Below are positions 10,933-21,530 of a DNA stretch of 64,000 bases, piece by piece. The stretch comes from Thelonectria olida (Eukaryota; Ascomycota; Sordariomycetes; Hypocreales; Nectriaceae): NCBI GenBank assembly GCA_020736575.1, contig JAGPYM010000011.1:248001-312000 (forward strand). Direction: 5' to 3'. The position numbers and the translations under genes are program-made. How positions within the stretch are numbered: position 1 is the first letter of the stretch; each line of letters starts with the position of its first letter. The notes under the pieces were generated by a model. That model was not told where the DNA came from. It was given only the letters and a program-made list of their open reading frames with translations, and ran no database searches.

Positions 10933-11784
10933 TTACCCTCTCAAAGCCCTCAACTCGGGATTCCGGCTACTCAGAATTCGCATTGCTGCCATGCTATCAG
11001 CCTCATTTCTCAAAATAGACTCTCATCTCGAGTCATGGGTAAACCATCAAGTAACGTTCAGTAGGTACTCACCATCATCCCACGTATTCCCTCGATAGTT
11101 CCCCTGCGCCAGCTCATACCACACCCTTAACATCCACGCCGCCACAAGAGCATCCCGCGTCTCCGTCTCCATCTCCGCCGTCACCACCAAGCTCATCAGC
11201 TCGTTGGTCTCGACCTCGCGCGCCAGCAACCTCCCCTCGCCATCGCTCCACTCGAACCCCACGCCGCGATCCCGCGACGGCGCCGCAGAGAACACCACAT
11301 CCGGCTGCTCCTCCAACCGCCGGTCCCGGCCCCGCACCGCCCGGTGCACGCGGTACCTCTTCCGCTTGGCGTTGCCCAGGCTCGAGAACAGGCCGCGCGC
11401 GGGGTGGAAGGGCTTGATGCCGAGGCAGCACAGGGCGCGGCGCGAGGCGGTTTCGGCGTGGAAGTCGAAGGCGGGGAACTCGGCCTTTGTGGGATGCTTG
11501 AGGTCGAAGAGGTGGCGCTTGCGCGTGTGCACCTGGGTCGCGCCGTCTGCGACGACGTGGTCGAGACGCTGGAGCGAGACGCTGCGGTCTGTAGCAGAAA
11601 GAAAGCCGATGGAGTGGGAGAACTCGTACAGCGGCGGTGCGGAAGGGTCTGACGAATGGATGAAGCGGCCGGCTACGTGCAGGGTGGCTGGGCCGAGGAT
11701 GTGATGCTGTTGGATGGGGTCTGTCTTGGTCTGGGTGACGCTATCGTAGGACGGCAATCCTTCTGCCTCTGGTATAGCCTCCAT
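10933..11784 (-). CDS. Conserved fungal protein of unknown function
   Basis: The start is taken as the ATG at 11784 (MEAIPEAEGLPSYDSV); an upstream in-frame ATG at 11892 would add 36 unlikely residues. Exon 1 is 11073-11784. A GTGAGT donor follows WDD, and an acceptor at 10986 joins it to AMRILSSRNPELRALRG and a stop at 10933, giving 254 residues. Without splicing the frame stops after GEYLLNVT. The pattern (PPLYEFSHSIGFL..., R.RHLFDLKHP, ETRDALVAAWMLRVWYE) recalls a widespread uncharacterised fungal family, possibly with a tubby/LURP-like fold; the function is unknown. A second GTAAGT donor overlaps the proposed stop, so another short exon is possible. The gene is solid; its last few residues are uncertain. 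Confidence 0.7.
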
Positions 11785-12218
11785 GTGGGCCGTTTGTGAA
11801 TTGTGAGAGAGGTATGTTGGCGGAGAGGTGAAAATGCCAATAGTAGGAGATGAGAGAATTGAAGATGGAGGGTGTTGTGAAGTCTGTAACACGGTTTGTT
11901 GGAGAATATATATGACGTCGGAAGAATCTTGTTGGTTCGCAGCCTCCCTTTTGTTGGAGAGCTTGCGCAGAACAACAAGGCCGCCAAGTTAATGGGAAGC
12001 TTCGCCACCAATTGGCAACTTCCAATACTAGAAACTTACCCAGAACATATCATGATTTTGGTTGCGATGAGGATAAACGGTGTCTTTTATGACAAGATCA
12101 AATATGACCAGATTCATTCTCTCAATTTACATGGTCTACATATTCTCATCAAATACAGCCCTACGCCAAAGCGCCCCCTCTCCAATGCAAGCCCTCACGA
12201 ATAAAACCAAAATGTACC
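11785..12218. promoter_or_regulatory. Promoter region of the unknown gene
   Basis: About 430 bp between two minus-strand genes, holding the 3' end of the aldehyde dehydrogenase transcript and the promoter of the downstream gene. No recognisable motif stands out. Confidence 0.4.
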
Positions 12219-13906
12219 TCAAATACGCGTTCCCAAGTTCACGTGGATGGCCTTGACGTTGCTGTAAGCCTCCAATCCCGCCTCGCCCAGTTCTCTTCCG
12301 ATGCCGCTCTGCTTGACGCCGCCAAAGGGCACACCCGGCTCGCAGTCCTGGCTGCTATTGATCCAGACCATGCCAGCTTGGATTTCCGAAGCGACGCGGT
12401 GCGCGCGCTCAATGTCCTTGGTGAAAATAGCAGCGCCGAGGCCGTATGCCGAGTCGTTGGCGAGGCTAAGGGCGTCCTGTTCGGAACTAAAGCGGGTGAT
12501 AACCACGACGGGGCCGAAAATCTCCTCACGAAAGATGCGCATCGTGTCCTTGACCTCACCAAAGACGGTGGGCTCGACGAAGAAGCCCTTGCCGTTGACG
12601 TCCTTGGGCTTGCCGCCAGTGAGCAGTTTCGCGCCCTCAGCCTGTCCGATCTCGACATACTCGAGAATCTTATCGTACTGCAGCTTGGAAACCTGAGGGC
12701 CTTGGTACGTGTCTTCAGCCCACTGGTCACCGACCTTGCTGACCGTGGCCGTCGTCTCGAGGAAGCGGGCAACAAATTCATCGTAGACCTTGTCTTCGAC
12801 GAGAATTCGCGAGGTGGCTGTGCAGATTTGGCCCTGGTTGGACATGATGCCCATGTGAGACCAGCGAGCAGCCTGGTCAAGGTCGCTGTCAGCAAAGACC
12901 AAAAGAGGAGACTTGCCTCCAGTCTCCAGGGTAATGTTCTTGAGTGTTGGCGCCGCCATTTTCATAATCTGAGCTCCGGTAGCCGTCGAACCAGTGAATG
13001 CTATCTTGTCCACAAGAGCGTGTTCAACCAAAGCCGAGCCCGCCTCGCGTCCGTAGCCATTAATAACGTTGAATACACCAGGTGGGAAACCAACGTCTTT
13101 GACAGCAGCCGCCAGAAGCAAGATGCTCAGAGGCGTCTGTTCGGCAGCCTTGAGGACGATAGTATTTCCACACGCAAGAGCAGGTCCAATCTTCCAGCTG
13201 GCCATGGATAGGGGGAAGTTCCAGGGGATAATTTGTCCAACGACGCCAATAGGCTGGCGAATCGTATAAGCGAGCTTCTGGGGGTTTGTTGTCATGGTCT
13301 GACCATGGGTCTTGTCGGCCCAACCGGCATAGTACCGGATGACGTTGATAACCTCGGGGAGATCGAGGTTGAGGGCGTCAGCATAGGTCTTGCCTATTCG
13401 GAAAGCGTCAGTACTCGGCTCAGCTATGGGGGGGCTTAACGAAAAATATACCGTTGTCCCAAGCCTCAGATGTAGCAAATATGTTCTTTTGCTGCTCAAT
13501 GTGGTCGGCAAGCTTATACATCAAATGTCCTCGCTGTGCAGCGGTCATCTGCTTCCATTCAGGGCTGGTGAGAGCAGTGTGAGCCGCGCGAACAGCCCTG
13601 TCGACATCAGACGCATCGGCAGCTTGGACTGTGGCGATTTCTCGTTCGGTGCTGCCAGGCATCAGCTTGAGTACCTGATGGTTGGGATATTGGCGTATGC
13701 ATAGTCACTCACGCTGGATCGATGGAGGCGATAGTTTGGCCAGAGGATGACGAGACAAACTCGTTGTTAATGAACAGACCGGTAGGCTGGAGGTACTTGA
13801 CGCCATTGGGCGCTTCAAGCTTTACTGAGTTGGCCATTTTGAAAGCTGGCCGTTTGGGAACGAGGTTTCGACAAAGTGCCAACGTTGGACGAAACAGGGT
13901 CGACAT
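12219..13906 (-). CDS. NAD(P)+ aldehyde dehydrogenase
   Basis: Three exons (13713-13906, 13452-13651, 12219-13393) encode 522 residues, the usual length for class 1/2 aldehyde dehydrogenase with a leader. Visible features are IIPWNFP with the conserved Asn190, the cofactor lysine in TIVLKAAEQTP (Lys213), GSTATG, the general base in LETGGKSP (Glu288) and the catalytic thiol in GQICTATSR (Cys322). The C-terminal PFGGVKQSGIGRELGEAGLEAYSNVKAIH is standard. The enzyme oxidises aldehydes such as acetaldehyde to acids. The first 23 residues are rich in Arg/Lys and lack acidic residues, like a mitochondrial presequence. A second in-frame ATG at 13837 (MANSVKL) would give a cytosolic form. Confidence 0.95.
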
Positions 13907-16900
13907 GACGAGGGGAAAGCAGAACTACGGGCAGGGCGCAAAGAGGATTAAATAGAGGCGGGATACGGGACCAAAAACAGTATGATCCAAGCTCCTTATT
14001 CTGGGAATAAATCTATTAGTCAATGGGGGGAGTTGTGTGAGGAACTGATCGATCTTCCAGTCGTTGAGGTGATGAAGTTGATACTTTGGCCGCCGGCGGC
14101 TCAAAGGCGGGTTGGCGGGGAAGCTCGGTGTGGAGGAGCCGAACGTGGGTGAGGAAGGAGACACCGAGAGCAGGAGACACCGAAGACCAGACAACAATCA
14201 ACATGGAACATACAAATCTGCGAGGGAGCAACAAAGTCAGGTAGAAGTATGGCAAGGCAGTTGAAAGTCGACGGTTAATCGTCTTGATTTTTATCTCTGT
14301 TGGCATTTTATTGAAAGTACAGCAACCCTTTGTTGATGTAGGTGGTCGATGACCTACAACTTGAGGCTCAGCGAATGCTTCTTTGTAGGTTCTTTGCTTG
14401 TCAAACCCACCTAGCATCACCTGGATATTAAAAGACATTGGCATCTGTAGTGCAACCTAAGAATGATGGGTCGAACATATAACCTGAGAAGAGACAGACA
14501 TTTTAACAGGTCGGGGGTTCACTGCCTATATTAGCATGTCAACTTGGTGGTCTCCCTTCCACTTCCCCACGATGCAACAAACTCCGATAGAGCCCGGCGA
14601 AACGTCAAGGATCACGCCAAATTTATCACTCAACTCGCCCCATCTCTGATAATCCCGCCGACGAGCGGTATTCGCAGAACATTTCATGGCCGGCGGCCCG
14701 ACTATGCCCCGATTGGTCAGTTCTTAGCATCAAGAAGGAGACCTGAAGTAGAAGACCCAGACGGGACCGGATGAGACTGGTCGAGGAGATTTCGGGTTGA
14801 GCATTAGCTAGAATCGTAGGCTAGAGGAGAGTACACGAGGAATACGAAACATGAGTAAGAACTACGGATAGGAAAGAGAGAGAAAAAAGGCAAAACGAAA
14901 ATGGGTTTGGGACGAAGCACAGCCGATCGTTTGTATGACCGACCAGCTTCGCATTTTCCCTTTTCGTGTGAGACGGAAAGAGCGAAATAAACGAGTTGAA
15001 CGAGTCAGATAAGATGTGGCTGTGTGTTCGGGAATGGACGGAGTGGACGGGAGTGGACGGGAGTGGTGGTGTGTGTCTGTCGGCCATGTGGCGAAGCAGG
15101 GAGTGGCTGACTGAATCGAATCTGCCCCAGGCATCAGGATAACGGCGGGGGAACCGTTGGGCCTTTGCCAGACCCTCCTCTCTCGACCGCCTCCAACAGT
15201 TCAACGGTTCACAACGCATCAACGTCAACGCCCACGTTGGCAAACCATAATTAACGTCTTTCCTTCTATCGAAGCGAACCCTCAATCTTACATACATACG
15301 AATACTCACACGTCTTGCCCCATTCGGCCGCCATTTCATCATGACGCGCTTTAGCGCCCAAGCCATGGACAACGCAGCCAACCATCAACCGCAATGAGGC
15401 CTTCGACTCGGACTTCGGGCCATCAGTCAGGGTCTTGCAGCGGAAGAGGCGTCGTTGGCACATGTTTCTTGGTCAGCACCAACCCGTCCAAAATCGGCTC
15501 ACCCAAACTCCACAGCGATTCTCCGCACACCGCATTCACAACTTCGTCCGTGGCGGACTTTGAACATTCCCGACACCCCGCCGCCTATTGACTAACATGC
15601 TTCTGCGGATTCAGGCAATTCTTGTTATGCTCCTCAGGCGACCTTTGCCGAGATCTGCATCCCTCCCCAAGATCTGCGGCTACTGGATCCCCGTCGTCCC
15701 AGAACCATGCCATTGGCTTTTCTGGCGGTCTAGACTCTCATCAGCCCTGAGAGAGGAGTAAATTGGCTGGTTCTGCATTTGCCATTCTTGGCTTGTCAAC
15801 GACAACTGTAACCTGTTATTGACTAGGTTTTCTCACGCACCAACGTTGCGAGACGAGACAAACGTGCACGCCTACTTCCCAGCTAATGTCTCAAATCAAT
15901 TCATTGGCACCGTTATCCGAGGGGTGGTCACTGTCACCTTAAGTCCGGGGCCTCCGAATGCTATCGGATCGTGACGCACGCTTGCTGATCTGGCGGCTCA
16001 CCACCGTATCTCCAGCTATCTCCATGGTGGCTTCATCTATTTTCCGCAGCTCTGCAGATGGATCAATTTTCCTCCATCGTTCTTTGTTCGCTCGCGAATC
16101 TTTCCGGCCGGATGAGTCATGTCCGCAACAGGTCGGAACAATCAGATTTGCGAACTGGCTCGGTTTGAGAGACACAACACCTCAAACCCCCCACATGGAA
16201 TGAATGAGGAGCACAATGATGATAGACGTTGTTATGCCAAGGCGTTATGCTCGTTCAACCGCCAGAGATCAGAGACATGGATGGCCTCACTCCCGCAGAG
16301 TCAATGTGCCAAGAGGCAACCAGGCAGTGTGAGCCATCTGACCGAAACTCACTTTCCCAACTCATCTGATATCGCACGTTGCAATCAAAGGTTCCTTGCG
16401 GAGGATGATGATGATGCACCCCTCCACACCGTCATCAGCATCATCATAGCGTTTAGTCGTATCGTGACAGGGAGGGAGTCCAACTCTGAGTTTTTCTTCG
16501 TCATTTGGTCCGTGACGGCGGACCAAGCGACCGGGTATTCGTCCAGTAGCGTCAAGCCACCACGCTTTTCCCTTGAGTCGATCCATCCCGTCACCTCCCA
16601 CGAGGATGGCTCATCCAATGTCCGCAGGTAGTCAGAAGCTTGTTGCAAAAGGGGGTCTGTAGGAGCCCAAGGAGGGGGTCAGCGCTGCGGACTATGCTTA
16701 CGAGATAGTGCGTAGCCTTATGGAGTTTCTGCTACGAATACGTTCCCTTGGGCCTTTGAGACATGGGCAAACCTGTCGCCTGCGGACCTGTGCCAATTTG
16801 GTGGAGTCCGGGATTTGACTCCTTGTCCTTGCTCCGCTCCCTCTAGCGTTATGGCCCATGCAAGTCCCTACACATTCTTTCACTTCACGTATCGAAACGT

Positions 16901-17208
16901 GCGGATTTTGTGTTATGTGGCCGGCTAAGTCCCCGAGCACAGTCAGATTGGCTGGCATCAGCCAGATTGGCACAAATTTCACAATCGAGTTTGTACTTTA
17001 TAAGATCCCCTTCATCGCCATGGTCCCCCTTGGTGTTTTGTTAGTCAGATCACACAGCAACTACAAAGCCTCTTTTCAATAAAAGGCCCCTGGACGCCAC
17101 CTCGAAGCATCTGTCTTATCGTTCAGACTAAGATCAAGCTTATTTCACTTCGAACCTTAAGCCAGTCCTGGTCCTGACTTCGGACATTCCTAACGGCAAG
17201 CCACAACC
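13907..17208. other. 3.3 kb intergenic region between divergent genes
   Basis: Holds the promoters of the aldehyde dehydrogenase and of the MFS exporter. I see a perfect 12-base GC palindrome at 14089-14100 and three tandem copies of GAGTGGACGG around 15039-15067. A possible AT-rich core (CAATAAAAGG) lies near 17078, about 130 bp before the exporter start. Short open frames here lack support from codon pattern or recognisable motifs. Confidence 0.45.
14089..14100. promoter_or_regulatory. GC palindrome upstream of aldehyde dehydrogenase
   Basis: GCCGCCGGCGGC is a perfect 12-base palindrome 183 bp upstream of the aldehyde dehydrogenase ATG. It contains overlapping CCG and CGG triplets and could be read by a zinc-cluster protein. 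This is inference from the symmetry alone. Confidence 0.3.
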
Positions 17209-19092
17209 ATGAGTGAAAAGCCATCAACTCTCGATATCCCCAAGGGGACGGAACGACCCGTGTCGACAGCCTCAACCCTCCGAGGCGAAGATGCCACGAT
17301 TGAGAAGAAGGAAGACGGCGGCCTGACTGATGGCGGCGAGACTCTCGATGGAACCCTCGAGTCTCAGGATGAAGTCGACCTCTCCGAATACCCTTCGGGT
17401 ATGAAGATGGCCTTCATCGTCATCGCCCTCGTTCTCAGTATCTTCCTTGTTGCTCTCGATATGGTATGTTCTCAACTCTCCCCTTCGTGCCAACGCGCGG
17501 CCATGCTAATCCATCTCCTCTACACAGACTATTGTTGCTACCGCCATCCCCAAGATTACCGACGAGTTCAAGGGTCTCGACAAGGTCGGCTGGTACGGTG
17601 CTGCCTTCTTCATGACTGTCGGAGCTTTCCAATCAACCTGTACGTTGTCGAAACATTCCCTTTCCCGAAGACCTTAGTAACTAACCCACATCCCAGGGGG
17701 CAAAATCTACAAGTACTTCCCGCTCAAGATCTCCTTTTTGATCGCCATCTTGATCTTCGAGGTCGGCTCCACCCTTTGCGGCGCGGCCCCGAACGCAGAA
17801 GCTCTTATTACCGGTCGTGCTATTGCTGGCGTCGGCGCTGCTGGTATTGCTGCTGGTTCTTACACTATTATTGCCTTTTCTGCTCCTCCTAAGAAGCGTC
17901 CTGCCTTTACTGGTATCATCGGTGCCTCTTACGGAGTTGCCAGTGTCATCGGTCCTCTTCTGGGCGGTGCTTTCACCGACCATGTTTCGTGGCGATGGTG
18001 CTTCTACATCAACCTCCCCATCGGAGGTGTCTCTGCCTTCATCATCTTCATGTTCTTCCAGGCCCCTGCCAGCGCTGTTCCTGAGGAGGCTCCTCTCTTT
18101 GAGAAGTTCCTGCAGATGGATCCTCTCGGCATCGTCCTCGTCATGGGCGCCACTGTCTCCTACATTCTCGGTGTTCAGTACGGTGGACAGGCCGACCCCT
18201 GGGACTCGTCCAAGGTCATCGGTCTCCTGGTTGGCTTCGTCCTCATCACTATTGCTTGGATTCTGGCCCAGTATTTCCAGGGTGAGCGCGGCATGATCCC
18301 CCGACACATCATCAGGATGCGAACCGTCTCCGTCATGAGCGCCTTTGCCTTCATCTTTGCCGGCTCCTTCTTCGTCGCCATTTACTATCTGCCCATCTAC
18401 TTCCAGTCCATCCACAACACCAGCCCTACGCAGAGTGGTGTGCGAAACCTGCCCATGATCATCGCCGTCACCATTGCCACCATTGTCAGCGGTGGCCTCG
18501 TTACTGCTACCGGATACTACCAGCCCCTGCTCATCGGCGGATCCGCCATTGCCTGCATCGGCGCCGGTCTTCTCTACATGCTCGAGGTCGACACTTCCAC
18601 CGGCAAGTGGATCGGTTACCAGATTGTTGCTGGTTTCGGTTGGGGAGCTGCGTTTCAGATTCCCATGATTGCAGTCCAGGGTTCCGTCGAGCCCAAGGAT
18701 CTTGCCTCTGCCACCGGTGTTCTGCTCTGTAAGTACCCCACTCTCCCATGTCCCATTTTGAACTCAAGCTAACAATCCATTCAGTCTTCCAGGGTATCGG
18801 AGGTGCCTTCCTCGTTTCCGGCGCTCAGGCCGCCTTCATCAACCAGATGATGTCCAAGGTCCTGCACAATGCTCCCGACATCAGCAAGGGCACGCTGATC
18901 CTCACTGGTGCCACCGAGATCCGCAACGCCTTCACCAAGGCACAGCAGCCCATTGTCATTGACGGCTACATGTGGGGTATCAAGGTGACCTTTGCCATCG
19001 CCATCGCTGCCACTGGTTTCACCACGCTGGTTGGCCTCCTAACCCGCTGGAAGAAGCTCAACCAGGCCAACATCTCTGGCGGCATGGCCTAA
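17209..19092 (+). CDS. MFS exporter, DHA2-like 14-helix drug:H+ antiporter
   Basis: Four exons (17209-17463, 17528-17639, 17697-18728, 18785-19092) encode 568 residues. A hydrophilic N-terminus of about 65 residues precedes the first helix ([19 protein letters not shown]), which the first intron joins to [14 protein letters not shown]. Family signatures include [25 protein letters not shown], the [12 protein letters not shown] segment and an antiporter-type motif C ([16 protein letters not shown]) followed by [14 protein letters not shown]. Length and helix pattern fit the 14-spanner drug:H+ antiporters such as fungal toxin-efflux pumps. It is probably in the plasma membrane or vacuole; the substrate is unknown. 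No biosynthetic cluster genes surround it, so a general efflux role is more likely than a cluster-specific one. Confidence 0.93.
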
Positions 19093-20053
19093 AGAGGGGA
19101 AGGTTCAAGGTTAAAAAAAGTCGTGCACGAGTGTACATGGTCATAATAGAATGGAGCATCATTTCTTGGAACTGGGTTCCATGATATGGATTGATAATAA
19201 GGGGCATCAAACGAAGGGTATATATAGATTGGGTGCATGAGCAGGCGTTGGTGGCAATAATTCGAACGGAAGATAAATCTCCTCTAGGCTACATAATTTT
19301 CTATCTAATAGATATTACGATACTTTGTGAATATTTGAATTTATTTAACAGTTTGCGACTTGTTACTGTTTTCTTATAAGGTTCTCGTCCATGCTAATAG
19401 AGTCTAGACTTGACATACTAAAGATGTTCATAATCAAGACGGAATTAATAATAATTGTGAGAACCCAGGTGAAAGTGATCTTATTTCTACATAGTACTTA
19501 ATTAGGTTGAATTGGTGATTGTGGTCAAACGGAACATGTCCGTCTGTCAGTGGTGAGAAATAGACTCTGGTGCGAGAGATGCAATAAGTTCACCCAAGAC
19601 TCAAGACCACACCACGACAAGCCTTAAACATACAGAGAAAAGTCCCATAAAGCTATTTAGAGAAACTGTTCTACCCTCACTTAAAACACTGTATGATGGA
19701 TTTTACATTGGTTCTGCTCAGTAAGGTATGCATAGCAAAAACCACGGTTAAATCTATCCAAGGTGTAGGGTAGCAATTTCTTTCTTATCTTATCAGATAA
19801 AGCACATGCAACCCCTCCACTAAAAACTGTCCCTCTCTCGGCCCTCCACCGGCATTTCCACTCCCCTCATTCAATCAACCCCATGCTCCCATCGTCCCCA
19901 AAACTGCACCGCAGAAACCATCACGAAGAGAAATTCGCGCCCTTTGCGCCAATTGGGCTCAATGCTTCTTAAATAGCTCCTCTCTTCCCCCTAAAACTTA
20001 TTTTCCTCCTTCTTTTTTTCCCCCTCTCTTCTTGCTTCCCTCGTTCAGCCACA
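19093..20053. promoter_or_regulatory. Intergenic region with pantothenate synthetase promoter
   Basis: About 960 bp, AT-rich in its first half and strongly pyrimidine-rich just before the ATG at 20054 (C/T tracts at 19985-20045), which is common at fungal transcription starts. No gene recognised. Confidence 0.5.
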
Positions 20054-21214
20054 ATGCCGCTCCCCGTCCTCCTCCGTAACAACCTCCGGCCTCGCTCCGG
20101 CCCCGTCTCCGTCTCCGTCTCGACACCCGGCCTCCTCCTCCGCACCATGGCCTCAGCCTGCTCCTCCTCCTCCTCGGCGGCACACACCCTCCCCAAGTCC
20201 TCCATCCGTGTCCTCCGCACCGTCGACGCCGTCCGCCGCTGGCGCCAACCCCACGTCGTCAACCACCGCTCCGTCGGCCTCGTGCCCACCATGGGCGCCC
20301 TGCACGAGGGCCACCTGTCGCTGATCCGCACCGCCGCTCGCGAAAACCACCACGTCGTCGTCAGCGTCTACGTCAACCCCGCTCAGTTCGGCATCAAGGA
20401 GGACCTGGCCTCGTACCCCAAGACCTGGGACCAGGACGCCCAGGCCCTCGCCAAGCTCGACCGCGAGCTCGCCGACGACGGCGCCAACTTGGGTCGCATA
20501 TCCGCAGTCTTCGCCCCGACGACCGACGAGATATACCCCTCGGGCTTCCCCGGCCAGGAAGTCGACAGCAAGGGCAGCTTCGTCACCATCACGCCCGTCG
20601 GCGAAGTCCTCGAGGGCGCAAGCCGCCCAACCTTCTTCCGCGGCGTGGCGACGGTGTGCATGAAGCTCTTCAACATCGTGCAGCCGGAGCGCGTCTACTT
20701 TGGCCAAAAGGACGTTCAGCAAACCGTCGTCATCCGCCGCATGGTGAAAGACTTCATCATGCCTACGAAGGTGGTCGTCGGCCCGACGTCGCGCGAACCG
20801 GATGGTCTCGCCCTTAGCTCCCGGAACGTATACCTCGGCCCGCGCCGCCGCGCCGTTGCTATTGTGCTGCCGAGCGCGCTTCGCACGGCCGAGGCAGTGT
20901 ATCTGACGGGCGGCCTGCGCGACCGGGCGAGCATCCTCGGCGCAGCGAACAACTTTTTCGCTGCCGTGGCTGCCGTGCAAGCCGATCTGCCGCCGCAGCA
21001 GCGCGTATCGTTCGAGCTCGATTACTTCTCGCTCTCAGACCCCGAGACGATGCAGGAGGTGGACGAAGTCGATCCCGCGCGCGGCGCTGTGCTGAGCGGA
21101 GCGATCAAGATGCTGCCAGTCACGGTGCCGCGTGAAGGGGAAGACCTGGGGCACAGTGGTGGTCCTGCTGTGCGATTGATAGACAACATTATTCTCAAAC
21201 CACAGAAGGCTTAA
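20054..21214 (+). CDS. PAN6: Pantoate-beta-alanine ligase (pantothenate synthetase)
   Basis: An intronless frame of 386 residues. It condenses pantoate and beta-alanine with ATP to give pantothenate, the precursor of coenzyme A. Diagnostic motifs are PTMGALHEGHLSLI (residues 78-91, nucleotide-binding HxGH), VYVNPAQFG, the pantoate-contact TFFRGVATV, YFGQKDVQQ and SREPDGLALSSRNVYL. The protein is longer than bacterial PanC because of an N-terminal extension of about 48 residues and a segment (GQEVDSKGSFVTI) in the middle. The first 31 residues contain Arg and hydroxyl residues but no acid, like a mitochondrial leader; an ATG at 20147 (residue 32) offers a shorter form. The third codon position is almost always G or C, more extreme than in the neighbours. 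Confidence 0.95.
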   Translation: MPLPVLLRNNLRPRSGPVSVSVSTPGLLLRTMASACSSSSSAAHTLPKSSIRVLRTVDAVRRWRQPHVVNHRSVGLVPTMGALHEGHLSLIRTAARENHHVVVSVYVNPAQFGIKEDLASYPKTWDQDAQALAKLDRELADDGANLGRISAVFAPTTDEIYPSGFPGQEVDSKGSFVTITPVGEVLEGASRPTFFRGVATVCMKLFNIVQPERVYFGQKDVQQTVVIRRMVKDFIMPTKVVVGPTSREPDGLALSSRNVYLGPRRRAVAIVLPSALRTAEAVYLTGGLRDRASILGAANNFFAAVAAVQADLPPQQRVSFELDYFSLSDPETMQEVDEVDPARGAVLSGAIKMLPVTVPREGEDLGHSGGPAVRLIDNIILKPQKA

Positions 21215-21530
21215 CGAGGCTTAAGATGTTTGGAAAGGTGTAAAAAAGAAACTAATACCCCAGAAGGCGTAGATTTTGCTGGATGATGATATCGCAAATC
21301 GAAAAGGATGAAAAAAGAGGAAGGATGGGTTTGGGCACAATAGAATTCGTGTATATTGGGAAACTAAAGAACATGTACGTATGACATATATATGTATGGT
21401 GTAGTGTAACAAGACTAGAGTCCTATTTGACCTGGCTCGTAGCACGAATCGTGTAAGAAGAAAGGAAATCGCTGGAAAAGTGCATATAATCTGTACACGT
21501 TCCAAGCCCCTCTTCACCACTGCGGCTCTC
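21215..21530. other. Convergent 3' intergenic region
   Basis: About 315 bp between the converging ends of the pantothenate synthetase and acyltransferase genes. AT-rich with ATATAT runs near 21387; no gene. Confidence 0.5.

Noticed and set aside
15039..15067. Three tandem copies of GAGTGGACGG as a minisatellite
   Set aside because: Too few and too short to treat as a functional repeat; noted only as local low complexity.
16698..16860. A possible tRNA-like fold in the exporter promoter region
   Set aside because: No TTCGA T-loop and no matching acceptor stem on either strand.
20153..20980. A 275-codon open frame antisense to pantothenate synthetase
   Set aside because: Shadow of an extremely GC3-rich gene; no domain.
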